Below, piece by piece: positions 40,429 through 49,292 of a DNA stretch of 64,000 bases (its first letter is position 1; each line of letters opens with the position of its first letter). Source of the stretch: MED-G105 sp039814575 (GTDB taxonomy: Bacteria > Pseudomonadota > Alphaproteobacteria > Caulobacterales > Parvularculaceae); contig JBCCAY010000009.1 in assembly GCA_039814575.1 (NCBI GenBank), positions 62,001 to 126,000 of the forward strand, read 5' to 3'. A program made the position numbers and the translations under genes. Under the pieces are notes generated by a model, which saw only the letters and a list, made by a program, of their open reading frames with translations, did no database searches and was not told the DNA's origin.

Positions 40429-41681
40429 CACGCCGCACGCTCCGCACTTAGGATTTCAACACCATCCTCAGCCAGAACGAACGCCCCGCCCCAATCGGCG
40501 ATATGGCGCTGTTCATACATAATCTCATCACGGAGGTTCCAGGGAAGAATGACGAGAAAATCTGGACGAACATCGCCAATGACCGAAGGCGCAACAATCG
40601 GAATATGCGAACCCGGCGCTAAACGCCCTTGCTTGGCGGGGTTTTTATCGGCGATAAAAGCGATATCGTTCGTCCCTACACCGCAATATTGCGAAAACGT
40701 ATTGCCCTTCGCCGCTGCGCCATAGGCGGCGATGACCGCGTCGCTATGCGTCGCGAGAAACGCCTTAAACGCTTCTTTGCGCCCATTCGCGCGCGACACC
40801 AGCGCCTTAACGCCCCCAGCCCTATTAAGACCCGCTCGGCTTTCGCGCGCCATAACATCGTGCACAGAGGACGTCGCGCGGTTCGGCGTACGGCTTGCCG
40901 TCACGCGCAAGCTGCCGCCATGGGTCGACAGCATCTCCACATCGGAAACGGCGAGACCGTGGCGCGCCAAGAGGCCGCTAACCGCCGTTAAAGAGAAGTA
41001 TGAATAGTGCTCATGATAAATCGTATCGAACTGCGCGCCGTCAATCAGCGCCGATAGATGGGGAAACTCGAAACTGACAACGCCGTCAGGCGATAGCAAG
41101 CAGTCAACGCCGGCCAGAAAACCATTTACGTCAGGCACATGGGCGAGCACATTATTTGCGACGATAAGGTCAGCAGTCCCATGCCGAGACCGAACCGTTT
41201 TCGCCGTGTCCTCGTCAAAAAACGCCGTATACGTCTCGACCCCAACACGTCGCGCCGCTTCCGCGCACACAGCCGCCGGATCAACGCCCAAACACGGAAC
41301 GTCAGCTTCGACAAAATTGCGTAACAGATAACCGTCATTCGATCCGACTTCGACAACGAAGCTCTCTCCCCCAAGCGCTTGTCGCTCAATGGCCCGTTGC
41401 GCGAATTTCGCAGCGTGACTGAGCCATGTTGTAGAAAACGAAGAGAAATAAGCATAATCCGGCGTAAACAGCGCGTGCGCCGGGGCCGGGTCGCGCACAT
41501 GCATAACCTTACAGTTTTCGCAAAACTGAACGGCGAGCGGCCATTTCTCCTCAGCCGCCGCAGCTTCTGGCGTCGCCTCGAGATAGGCGTTAGCAACAGC
41601 CATATCGCCAAGGTCCATAACCAGTGACGGGTTCGGTGCGCCGCACACATGACAAACATTCGTTAACGGATGACTTCTCAT
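40428..41681 (-). CDS. TylC3-type sugar C-methyltransferase
   Basis: 417 residues. The N-terminal zinc-binding domain (CHVCG ... DLGDMAVANAYLEA ... CENCKVMHV) matches the putative zinc domain of deoxysugar C-3 methyltransferases, the central class I core shows SFVVEVGSNDGYLLRNF, and the C-terminal domain starts at AYGAAAKGNTFSQY. Enzymes of this class methylate C3 of a 4-keto-6-deoxy sugar (TylC3, EvaC, CloU). The ATG at 41681 overlaps the rfbG stop as ATGA, which decides the start. It would act on the CDP-4-keto-6-deoxyglucose made by RfbF and RfbG. Confidence 0.88.
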   Translation of the reverse strand: MRSHPLTNVCHVCGAPNPSLVMDLGDMAVANAYLEATPEAAAAEEKWPLAVQFCENCKVMHVRDPAPAHALFTPDYAYFSSFSTTWLSHAAKFAQRAIERQALGGESFVVEVGSNDGYLLRNFVEADVPCLGVDPAAVCAEAARRVGVETYTAFFDEDTAKTVRSRHGTADLIVANNVLAHVPDVNGFLAGVDCLLSPDGVVSFEFPHLSALIDGAQFDTIYHEHYSYFSLTAVSGLLARHGLAVSDVEMLSTHGGSLRVTASRTPNRATSSVHDVMARESRAGLNRAGGVKALVSRANGRKEAFKAFLATHSDAVIAAYGAAAKGNTFSQYCGVGTNDIAFIADKNPAKQGRLAPGSHIPIVAPSVIGDVRPDFLVILPWNLRDEIMYEQRHIADWGGAFVLAEDGVEILSAERAA

Positions 41682-42877
41682 GAAACGCACCGCACGTCTT
41701 GCGCGCCCGCCCCGTCAACGCCGCTGGTCTCGCGCCGGTACAGCGCAAGATCCCGGCGGCTATACGCCGCCATATCCTCTCCGGCGCGCCAAGCCTTCGT
41801 CCAATTCGCCGTTTGTCGGATCATCGCGGCCCGCGAGAGGCGCGGCGCAACATCGAGCGTTCGGCGCGCAAGGTCGCTATTGATCGATAACATAGGCGCG
41901 TCCGCGCCGGCGCGGCGCGCATCGGGCTCAGCGGCCGGCGCCTTGCCGCCAAGCGCCGCCGCCAATTCGGTCGCCAGAACGCGCGCCGTGGCGGCTTCTT
42001 CAGTAGAGGGACCAAAATTCAAGGCCGGCGGAAAATCTTTCCCCCCACGTAAAAGCGCGGCATAGCGGATATATCCGGCAAGGCAGTCAAATACATGCTG
42101 CCAAGGGCGCGTCGCCTCAGGACGGCGCAAGATGACGCGGTCCCCGGCTATCGCGGCGCGCACGCAATCTGACGCTAAACGATGCGGCGCGAAGTCGCCG
42201 CCGCCAATAACATTGCCCGCTCGCGCCGTAGCAACCGCAACGCCGCGTTCTTCGAAATACTGGGCGCGATAAGGCGCAACGACAGCTTCGCACGCCGCTT
42301 TCGACGCTGAATAGGGGTCTGCGCCGCCAAGCGCATCAGTCTCTTGATAGGACCGCCCGCTTGCGTCATTGACATATACTTTGTCCGATGTGGCGACCAA
42401 GACAGCGCGCAATTCGTCGATAGTTCGCAATGCGTCCAATAGGTGCGCTGTCCCAAGCACATTAGTTTCGAACGCCAGGACGGGATCGCGAAGGCATTCC
42501 AAAACAATGGACTGGGCGGCCAAATGGAACACCGTATCAGGACGAATATCGCGCACTACTTGCGAGACGGCGTCGCGGTCTCGCACATCAACAAACCGGC
42601 CGACGCAAGCCTCGTCGACGGATGCAATAGAAAAGAGATTTGGTTCCGACGAGGGCGGCGGCAGGGATAATCCGTAAACCTCCGCGCCGAGTTCGGAAAG
42701 CCACAAGCTCAGCCAAGCGCCTTTAAAGCCCGTATGGCCGGTGACGAGAACCCTTACGCCGCGCCAACCGCCTTCAGGGGAAGGCGTCGACGACGGTCCG
42801 GGCCTTTCAACGGCGACACTTGCGCCGACGGTTTGCGATCGTCCCAAATCTTCCAAGGCGCTTCGCCGCTTTCCCAC
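41678..42877 (-). CDS. rfbG: CDP-glucose 4,6-dehydratase
   Basis: 399 residues as the full frame. The SDR-type Rossmann motif VLVTGHTGFKGAWLSLWLSELGAEVYGLSL and YxxSK catalytic unit (DPYSASKAACEAVVAPY) identify the CDP-glucose dehydratase subgroup, which makes CDP-4-keto-6-deoxyglucose. The conserved domain starts only about 40 codons in, and no ATG, GTG or TTG occurs between the TTG at 42847 and the Rossmann motif. Translation must therefore begin inside the end of rfbF; GTG 42877 and two TTG codons are the candidates, giving an out-of-phase overlap of about 94-124 bp. Confidence 0.88.
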   Translation of the reverse strand: MGKRRSALEDLGRSQTVGASVAVERPGPSSTPSPEGGWRGVRVLVTGHTGFKGAWLSLWLSELGAEVYGLSLPPPSSEPNLFSIASVDEACVGRFVDVRDRDAVSQVVRDIRPDTVFHLAAQSIVLECLRDPVLAFETNVLGTAHLLDALRTIDELRAVLVATSDKVYVNDASGRSYQETDALGGADPYSASKAACEAVVAPYRAQYFEERGVAVATARAGNVIGGGDFAPHRLASDCVRAAIAGDRVILRRPEATRPWQHVFDCLAGYIRYAALLRGGKDFPPALNFGPSTEEAATARVLATELAAALGGKAPAAEPDARRAGADAPMLSINSDLARRTLDVAPRLSRAAMIRQTANWTKAWRAGEDMAAYSRRDLALYRRETSGVDGAGAQDVRCVS

Positions 42878-43611
42878 AAGGCCTCAAGGTACTTTTTGTC
42901 GCGCAACGTATCCATCGGCCGCCAGAAACCATCATGGGTGTATGCCTTTAGTCGGCCTTCGGCGGCAAGCGATTCCATAGGCCCCGCCTCCCACACCGTA
43001 TCGTCGTCCGTAATTCGATCTAGAACGGTCGGATCAAGAACAAAAAATCCGCCATTAATCAACGCGCCGTCGCCGCGCGGCTTTTCCACGAATTGCGTGA
43101 CCGTGTCGTCGTCTAGTTCAAGACCGCCCCAGCGGCTTGGCGGCGAGACCGCGGTGACCGTCGCCGGAGCCCCATGGGCGCGATGAAAAGCAATAAGCGC
43201 TGAGATATCGATGTCGGCGACGCCGTCGCCATAGGTCATGCAAAACGGCGCATCGTCGTCGAGATATCGGCGAACCCGGCGCAACCGCCCGCCGGTCATG
43301 GTGTTAAGGCCCGTTTCAACGAGCGTCACGCGCCACGGCTCAGCGACGTTTTGATGAACTTCCATTTCGCCCGTGCGCGTATCAATCGTGATATCGGCGC
43401 TCTGCATAAGGTAATTGGCGAAATATTCTTTGATCACGTGGCCTTTATAGCCCAAGCAAATCACAAAATCGGATATGCCGTGCGCCGCGTAAATTTTCAT
43501 GATGTGCCAAAGGATCGGCCGATCAGAGATCTCGATCATTGGTTTAGGACGCAGATGCGTTTCTTCCGCTATCCGCGTTCCATATCCCCCGGCGAGTATC
43601 ACCGCTTTCAT
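42754..43611 (-). CDS. rfbF: Glucose-1-phosphate cytidylyltransferase
   Basis: 285 residues from the ATG at 43611, with AAGGGCG before it. It makes CDP-glucose from CTP and glucose-1-phosphate. Landmarks are MKAVILAGGYGTRIAEETHLRPKPMIEISDRPILWHIMKIY, CMTYGDGVADIDI, GALINGGFFVLDP and FWRPMDTLRDKKYLEALW. The usual protein ends soon after that last motif; here about 29 extra residues (DDRKPSAQVSPLKGPDRRRR...) run through the start region of rfbG. It begins 10 bp after the GT2 stop. Confidence 0.93.
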   Translation of the reverse strand: MKAVILAGGYGTRIAEETHLRPKPMIEISDRPILWHIMKIYAAHGISDFVICLGYKGHVIKEYFANYLMQSADITIDTRTGEMEVHQNVAEPWRVTLVETGLNTMTGGRLRRVRRYLDDDAPFCMTYGDGVADIDISALIAFHRAHGAPATVTAVSPPSRWGGLELDDDTVTQFVEKPRGDGALINGGFFVLDPTVLDRITDDDTVWEAGPMESLAAEGRLKAYTHDGFWRPMDTLRDKKYLEALWESGEAPWKIWDDRKPSAQVSPLKGPDRRRRLPLKAVGAA

Positions 43612-43621
43612 AGTGCGCCCT

Positions 43622-44887
43622 TTAGGCTGCCTGCTGCTTTTGACCGCTGCGCTTTTCAACAGCGCGCTTAGCTTTCGCGTCGTCAAACCGTTGCGCGTAT
43701 CCCGCCAACAATCTCCAATGTCTGAGCTGATCCGCGGCGAACGGCAAGATCAAGCCATGGAACTTTGTGGCGACGTCAAAAACGCCGTTCCAGCCGAATT
43801 GGGTGGTGTCAAAGGACGTCAAGCCGGCATTGCCCAACGGCCCCACCATTCGCGTGGACGGCGTGAACTGCGCCGCCTCAAGGCGCGCCGCATCGAGCGC
43901 GTGTTTTTTGGCGAACGCGAGAAGGCGCACGCGTTCCGTTTCAAAACATTGCGGATCGCGGACGCGCAAGAGCTCCAGCACGCAACTGTCGAGAAACCGT
44001 TGCGGCGGAACCGAAAAAGCCAGCCCCAACTTCTCAAGGATCGCCTTAAACGACGAAACGACAATCGGCACATGCAAACCGGCGTCGAGGAATTCATCGT
44101 AAACAATGTCCGCCGTACCCAACTCATCCAGATAGTCGCGGACGGTTCGTGTGCGCTCCAGCTCAGCAATGTCGGCGGTGCCTGATTTTCCCGAACTTCC
44201 CTGGATCGACACCGTGCCCGAATATTGCACAAAATGATCCACATACCGCGCATTCGTGATGCCGCTGGCGTAGTCGACCGTATGGCTGAGAAAATACCGG
44301 CCATGGTCGCGCTTTATATTTTCGATGACGCGGCGGCGAACGACGCCGTGATAGACAGATGGACCGATGAGCGGCCATTTATCATCGCAAATCCAATTTT
44401 GCTGCGCTTGGGTGACGATGTCGCCCGGCAAACGGCTTAAAGAAAGCTCGCTGTACTTCAGGTTAAGCAGTCCGCCCTCATCGCCTGGGAAACACGGCCA
44501 TTTGTAATTGAGGGTCGACCAGGAGAAAGCGTCTGACTCGATATTCTCCGTCAAGAAATCAAGAATATCGAAGGCGTCCATTTTAAAACCGTCATCGTCG
44601 CCGATGAAGGACACCCATTCAGTCTCCAGCAAGGGAATCGCCCGCTCCCAATTCTCATCCATCCGCAAAACGCGATCTGCACTTTCAACGAATTGGACAT
44701 GCTGAAGAATATCCAGCTGTTCCAAGAGGTTCTGTAGAAGCGCGCGATCATCGGAATTGTCGAGAATGATGATGCGGACGTCGCTACGTTGCGCGGCTAA
44801 AATCGAAAGGACGGCGGCGACGCAATAGGTCTGCCGGTTCCGCGTTGGAATGACGATCGTATATTTTGCGGCGGAGGTGTGGGGCAT
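43622..44887 (-). CDS. Family 2 glycosyltransferase
   Basis: 421 residues, GT-A fold. The N-terminal YTIVIPTRNRQTYCVAAVLSILAAQ and IIILDNSDD hold the nucleotide-binding Asp, and TEWVSFIGDDDGFKMDAF carries the D-x-D metal motif. The acceptor and donor are unknown; the C-terminal half beyond about residue 230 has no family assignment. It is the first gene of the minus-strand island, with AAGG before the ATG, and is the only glycosyltransferase in it. Confidence 0.87.
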   Translation of the reverse strand: MPHTSAAKYTIVIPTRNRQTYCVAAVLSILAAQRSDVRIIILDNSDDRALLQNLLEQLDILQHVQFVESADRVLRMDENWERAIPLLETEWVSFIGDDDGFKMDAFDILDFLTENIESDAFSWSTLNYKWPCFPGDEGGLLNLKYSELSLSRLPGDIVTQAQQNWICDDKWPLIGPSVYHGVVRRRVIENIKRDHGRYFLSHTVDYASGITNARYVDHFVQYSGTVSIQGSSGKSGTADIAELERTRTVRDYLDELGTADIVYDEFLDAGLHVPIVVSSFKAILEKLGLAFSVPPQRFLDSCVLELLRVRDPQCFETERVRLLAFAKKHALDAARLEAAQFTPSTRMVGPLGNAGLTSFDTTQFGWNGVFDVATKFHGLILPFAADQLRHWRLLAGYAQRFDDAKAKRAVEKRSGQKQQAA

Positions 44888-45069
44888 GGGCGCGCCTTCT
44901 GCTATTGCGTTAAGCCTCCGCTGTGATTAACCGAATTTGTTAAACACACGGTAAAACTTGGCGTCGGCGTATAAAGACTTTCTTAACCATGCCTATTTGT
45001 GGATCGGCTCGGCCCTCATGAGGATGAGCCCGTGAGTCCTCCGCTGACGCAAACGGCTTATGACACACG

Positions 45070-47505
45070 CTACAACCGCGTCCGCAGAGTGAACACGAAG
45101 GTTCTCGGCGGACCGAAGCGTGCCTCGCCGCTAAGACCACCGACATCTCCAATAGATTCTAAGTAGCGCTCATCGGACAGGTTCAAGACGTTGAATTGGA
45201 TCTCGAGATTTTCCGTCATTGAATAAGACGCGAGCATATCGACGGTCATAAAACCATCAATTTCCACGCCGTCACGCACAGCTTCCCTATCGGATTGAAA
45301 ACGCGGTCCACCGCCGACAGTAAAGCCCTGAAGCGGTCCATCTTGAAATTGATAGGCGCCGAAAGCGCTGAATGTATGTTTCGGCGGCGTCGCCAATACG
45401 AGACTTTGGTTTGCCTCTTCCGCACGTTCAACGTCTACGAAACCATATGACAGATTGATATTAGCGCCTACAAACGGTTTAACATCCGCAACAGCTTCAA
45501 ACCCTCGGTTTGTCTGCTCACCAATCGGAACGACAAAGTTCTCTACACCGCGGATATTCGTCGGATCGTTGACGGCAATATTATTACGGACCGTGTTGAA
45601 CAATGCAGCGCGATATTCCACGACGTCGTTAAAAAGAGCGCCTTTCATACCTAGCTCATAACTTACGGCCGTTTCAGGCCCAACAGCATCGCCGGAACGC
45701 AATCGTCCGCCTTGGGGAACGAAAGACTCTGCAAAACTAGCGTAAATATTCACCGTCTCCGATACGCTCGCCGTCGCCCCAAGGCGAAACGTCACATCGC
45801 TTCTATTAGTGGGGACGCCGCGAAAGCCCCGTGACACCACTTCAAAATCGTCATAGCGGACGCCTCCTATGACGCTAAGCCAATCTGTCGGCCGGACCGC
45901 GGCTTCTGCGAAGACTGAAAACAGTTGGCTGTCATCGTCAACAAATGGACTAAAGTCAGCCGCCAATGGCGTCGCCGGCAAAACAGGAAATGATTCGTCA
46001 AATATATTGAGCGGCCCAAATGTCTGGCCGAACGCAAATGGTCTTAAAACTTCGCTCTCAATATAGGCGACGCCAACGACAAAATCTTGCCTTCGCCCGC
46101 CAATCTCAACATCGTAAGAAAGTTGTGCATCGATAAACGTATTGTCATCATTAAATGATCCGTTCCATGAATAAGTGTACACGACTGGATTATCAGGGCT
46201 GATGCCGGACAGTTCATCATTATAAAGGTAGTTGAAAAACCCCGATGTATTTTGATAGTCAAGCCGGCTGTTTTGATGACTACCCCTGAGCGTGAGTTTA
46301 AGGTTATCCAGGAACGCGTGATTAAACTCTCCTTCGATATATATATCTTCGCCGTCAGTACGCGAGTTGTCAAAGCCAAGATACAAGTCAGTGCTAAACG
46401 CCGATGGAACAGATCCGTCATTGAATAGTGGAAATGAGGCAGTTGGAACAGTTTGGATCTTGCGATAAGAAAAGCTTAACTGTGCGCTCGTGCGATCCGA
46501 CATAACGAAATCGAGGACGGGCCTAATGGCGAAAACTTCTCGGTTGGTTACGTCATCGTCGAAACCAATATTGCGGTAGGCGCCTGAGAGTCGAGCACGA
46601 ACGATGTCGCCGTCGAATAGCGCGCCAGAGTTCAAATCGAACTCACCTGAAAATGATCCAAACTGATCCGTCGACAGGTCAAAAGCAATAAATGGCTCAA
46701 GCTCCGGCGATTTTGTAACAGTGTTTATAATACCGCCCGGCAAAACCGGCCCCAGACTGATTGACGTCGGGCCCTTTAAAACCTCATATCGATCAACGAA
46801 TGAGTCGTCACGAAAACCAGCGCCATTGGCAAAACTCTGTGCGCGATTGTTCACCAACACACTAGCGAAGAAACCTCGCGTCAGGAATTGAGGCGCCCCA
46901 GAGTTAAAAAAATCGCGAGAAATAGTGACGTTAGGCAAATTGGCGAGAGCGTCGATCGCGCGAATATTCCCCCTTTGATCTAGAAAGTCTCGGTCGACGA
47001 CATTGAAAGAAAAGGGAAGCTCTTTGGGATCAATGGGAATTCGATTAATCAGTGATTGTTGAAAACGCCCCGTAACAACAATCTCATCGCCGGGCACAAA
47101 GGACTCGTCGGAATCAATCGAAGCGCTACGCGAAGATTCAATCAGCCGATCTTCGTCTGTGCTTTTCACAATAACGAAAGCATCATTTTTAGCCGTTACC
47201 GCAAGTTCCGATCCTGCGAGTGCTCGGCGAAGCGCCTCTTCTGCGCTCGTTGCATCGAATATTGCGGGTGCCGACTTGCCGATGACTAAATCAGGTGAGG
47301 CTCTTACTTCAGTATCGAAACCCTCCGATATCAAGGAAAGTGATTGCATCAACGGGCCTGCTGGAATTTCGATCGACGTTTCTTCGCTTGTGCTTTGATA
47401 GGCCGCTTGCGCGTGGATCGTCGGCGCCATCGCTAAAATCACCATCGACGACGCAGCGCCCTTAAGTATGAACTTACCGGACTGAATTTTTTCTCGTTGT
47501 CCCAC
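45070..47505 (-). CDS. TonB-dependent siderophore receptor with an N-terminal STN domain
   Basis: 811 residues from the GTG at 47505, which has GGGAGG at good spacing; an upstream TTG adds 29 residues before the signal peptide. A signal peptide (SSMVILAMAPTIHAQA) is followed by an STN signalling domain (IEIPAGPLMQSLSLISEGFDTEVRASPDLV ... EEALRRALAGSELAVTAKND), the plug (ELPFSFNVVDRDFLDQRG, VLKGPTSISLGPVLPGGIINTVTK), and a barrel ending in PPRTFVFTLRTRL. Receptors of this FecA/FpvA type take up ferric siderophores and signal to an anti-sigma factor. No FecR or FecI gene is next to it. Codon use is more AT-rich than the neighbours, hinting at transfer. Confidence 0.9.
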   Translation of the reverse strand: MGQREKIQSGKFILKGAASSMVILAMAPTIHAQAAYQSTSEETSIEIPAGPLMQSLSLISEGFDTEVRASPDLVIGKSAPAIFDATSAEEALRRALAGSELAVTAKNDAFVIVKSTDEDRLIESSRSASIDSDESFVPGDEIVVTGRFQQSLINRIPIDPKELPFSFNVVDRDFLDQRGNIRAIDALANLPNVTISRDFFNSGAPQFLTRGFFASVLVNNRAQSFANGAGFRDDSFVDRYEVLKGPTSISLGPVLPGGIINTVTKSPELEPFIAFDLSTDQFGSFSGEFDLNSGALFDGDIVRARLSGAYRNIGFDDDVTNREVFAIRPVLDFVMSDRTSAQLSFSYRKIQTVPTASFPLFNDGSVPSAFSTDLYLGFDNSRTDGEDIYIEGEFNHAFLDNLKLTLRGSHQNSRLDYQNTSGFFNYLYNDELSGISPDNPVVYTYSWNGSFNDDNTFIDAQLSYDVEIGGRRQDFVVGVAYIESEVLRPFAFGQTFGPLNIFDESFPVLPATPLAADFSPFVDDDSQLFSVFAEAAVRPTDWLSVIGGVRYDDFEVVSRGFRGVPTNRSDVTFRLGATASVSETVNIYASFAESFVPQGGRLRSGDAVGPETAVSYELGMKGALFNDVVEYRAALFNTVRNNIAVNDPTNIRGVENFVVPIGEQTNRGFEAVADVKPFVGANINLSYGFVDVERAEEANQSLVLATPPKHTFSAFGAYQFQDGPLQGFTVGGGPRFQSDREAVRDGVEIDGFMTVDMLASYSMTENLEIQFNVLNLSDERYLESIGDVGGLSGEARFGPPRTFVFTLRTRL

Positions 47506-47938
47506 AAAATCCTCCCACCATTTCCTGCGAACGCCACTCATTTGCGCGACCTTATATGATATTTTTTTCACTATGAAAGCCCCCGCCTTCAAAATTTATG
47601 AAAAATATTTCATTGTCTTGACGCAGATAGAGCGAATTGGCGCCGCCGAGTTGGAGGGATAAACGGACCTAGAACGCCCCTTTGGGCGAACGACATCAGT
47701 GGCATTGCCGCACAAAAAACGTCGGCATCGGTCATGCAGTCATCGACCGCCACTATCTTGGATTGGAAAAAGTAATTGTAAAATAACGTAAGCTGTTGCG
47801 CGAAGAGTTCCGTGTTAGAACTAAACAAGGAGCGCAAGACGAGCATTGAATTTAACAAACGTGTCAGTGAAACAGTAACACACTGAGCAGTAGGGTTTGT
47901 TCTTTTGGCCTATGCCACGAAGATAGTTAGGATTTCAT
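47506..47938. other. Upstream region of the STN receptor gene
   Basis: About 430 bases between the receptor start and tRNA-Lys, holding the AT-rich dyad listed separately. An 82-codon minus-strand frame (47610-47858) has no family match or good Shine-Dalgarno sequence, and I do not call it. Confidence 0.4.
47598..47613. promoter_or_regulatory. AT-rich dyad upstream of the siderophore receptor
   Basis: ATGAAAAATATTTCAT is self-complementary at 14 of 16 positions and lies about 93 bp upstream of the GTG. It resembles the Fur/Irr class of iron operators in composition and symmetry, though it is not a canonical Fur box. Iron-repressed expression would fit the gene it precedes. Confidence 0.35.
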
Positions 47939-48014
47939 TGGTGAGCCCAGAAGGGTTCGAACCTTCGACCTACTGATTAAAAGTCAGTTGCTCTACCAGC
48001 TGAGCTATGGGCCC
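47939..48014 (-). tRNA. tRNA-Lys (anticodon TTT)
   Basis: Minus-strand cloverleaf: acceptor GGGCCCA with TGGGCTC (one G-U pair), D-arm TAGCTCAGCTGGTAGAGC, anticodon loop CTTTTAA giving TTT, T-loop GGTTCGAACC, discriminator A and an encoded CCA (47939-47941). It reads AAA and AAG. Confidence 0.95.
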
Positions 48015-48030
48015 CACACTTGGGAAACGC

Positions 48031-48057
48031 AAAAGGGCCGCGGACGAGCGCGACCCT
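48031..48057 (-). terminator. Probable terminator after tgt
   Basis: A 9-bp stem with one G-U pair (48034-48042 with 48049-48057) and a 6-nt loop is followed on the minus strand by UUUU. It lies about 108 bp past the tgt stop and before tRNA-Lys, so it would separate the queuosine operon from the tRNA. Confidence 0.55.
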
Positions 48058-48164
48058 CAGCGTCGAAAGCGGAACCTAATCGCGCGCGGCGGCTCGGTCA
48101 ACCGGTATCGCCAGCCCGTTTTGACGCTGTTTGAAATAATATCCCCAAGCGCGGAGGCGGCCTG

Positions 48165-49292
48165 CTAAAGTAGGGATTCGCCCGTCGTTTGTGCGAACTC
48201 AGCTTTAAATGCGGCAAATGCGCCGACGCTTATTGCAGCCCGCATCGACGCCATAAGCTCTTGATAATAATGAAGATTATGCCAGGACAACAGCATCGGC
48301 CCCAGATACTCGCCGGCGCGGAAGAGGTGATGCAGATAGGCTTTGGTGTAATCCCTGCTCGCCGGACACGCGCTGTCTGGGTCTAGCGGCGCATCATCCT
48401 CGGCGAATTTGGCGTTTTTGAGATTGATAGCGCCTGATTTGGTCCAAGCCTGCCCGTGGCGACCGGAGCGCGTCGGCGCCACGCAATCGAACATATCAAT
48501 CCCCCGCGCCACCGCGCCGACCAAATCCCCCGGCTTGCCGACGCCCATAAGATAGCGCGGTTTGTCAGCGGGCATCGGCGGACAAGTGACGTCGAGCACC
48601 CGAAACATCTCTTCACGCCCCTCGCCCACCGCAAGACCGCCGACGGCGTATCCCGGAAAATCAAGCTTCAACAGGCCCTCAAGGCTCTTAAGGCGAAGAT
48701 CGTCATAGTTCGCCCCCTGAACGATGCCGAACAGCGCCTGGCCCGGCTTTCCATGCTCTGCGAAGGCCGTTTGGCACCGCGCCGCCCATCGCAAGGATAA
48801 CTGCATGGACGCCTCAGCGTCTTCATGGGCGATGGGGATCGCCGGGCATTCATCAAGCTGCATCTGAATGTCAGCGCCGAGAAGACATTGAATTTCGATT
48901 GACCGCTCCGGCGTCAACATATGCCGCGAACCGTCAATGTGAGACTGGAAGCTGACGCCCTCTTCGGTCAGTTTGCGTAGGCTCGACAAAGACATGACCT
49001 GAAAGCCGCCGGAATCGGTGAGGATCGGGCGCGGCCAGTTCATGAATTTGTGAAGGCCGCCTAGGCGCGCCACACGCTCCGCTCCCGGACGGAGCATTAA
49101 ATGGTATGTGTTGCCGAGAAGAATGTCAGCGCCCGTCGCGCGCACATGCTCAGGCAACATCGCTTTCACGGTCGCCGCCGTGCCAACCGGCATAAAGGCC
49201 GGTGTTTGGATGTCGCCGCGCGGCGTTTCAATAACGCCCGTTCGCGCGGCGCCGTCGCGCGCCGATAGTTTAAACGAAAACGTCTCAGTCAT
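48165..49292 (-). CDS. tgt: tRNA-guanine transglycosylase
   Basis: 375-residue TIM-barrel enzyme that swaps guanine for preQ1 at position 34 of tRNAs with GUN anticodons. The substrate and active-site stretches are clear: TPAFMPVGTAATVKAMLPEHV, the nucleophile-region Asp in ILTDSGGFQVMSLSSLR, FGIVQGANYDDLRLKSLEGL, and the zinc-binding region near the C-terminus (DCVAPTRSGRHGQA, with RDYTKAYLHHLFRAGE). Its start overlaps the queA stop by four bases. Confidence 0.96.
   Translation of the reverse strand: MTETFSFKLSARDGAARTGVIETPRGDIQTPAFMPVGTAATVKAMLPEHVRATGADILLGNTYHLMLRPGAERVARLGGLHKFMNWPRPILTDSGGFQVMSLSSLRKLTEEGVSFQSHIDGSRHMLTPERSIEIQCLLGADIQMQLDECPAIPIAHEDAEASMQLSLRWAARCQTAFAEHGKPGQALFGIVQGANYDDLRLKSLEGLLKLDFPGYAVGGLAVGEGREEMFRVLDVTCPPMPADKPRYLMGVGKPGDLVGAVARGIDMFDCVAPTRSGRHGQAWTKSGAINLKNAKFAEDDAPLDPDSACPASRDYTKAYLHHLFRAGEYLGPMLLSWHNLHYYQELMASMRAAISVGAFAAFKAEFAQTTGESLL

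Noticed and set aside
47610..47858. 82-codon minus-strand frame before the STN receptor
   Set aside because: No Shine-Dalgarno sequence, no family, and it covers a likely regulatory region. A FecI- or FecR-like protein was looked for and is not here.
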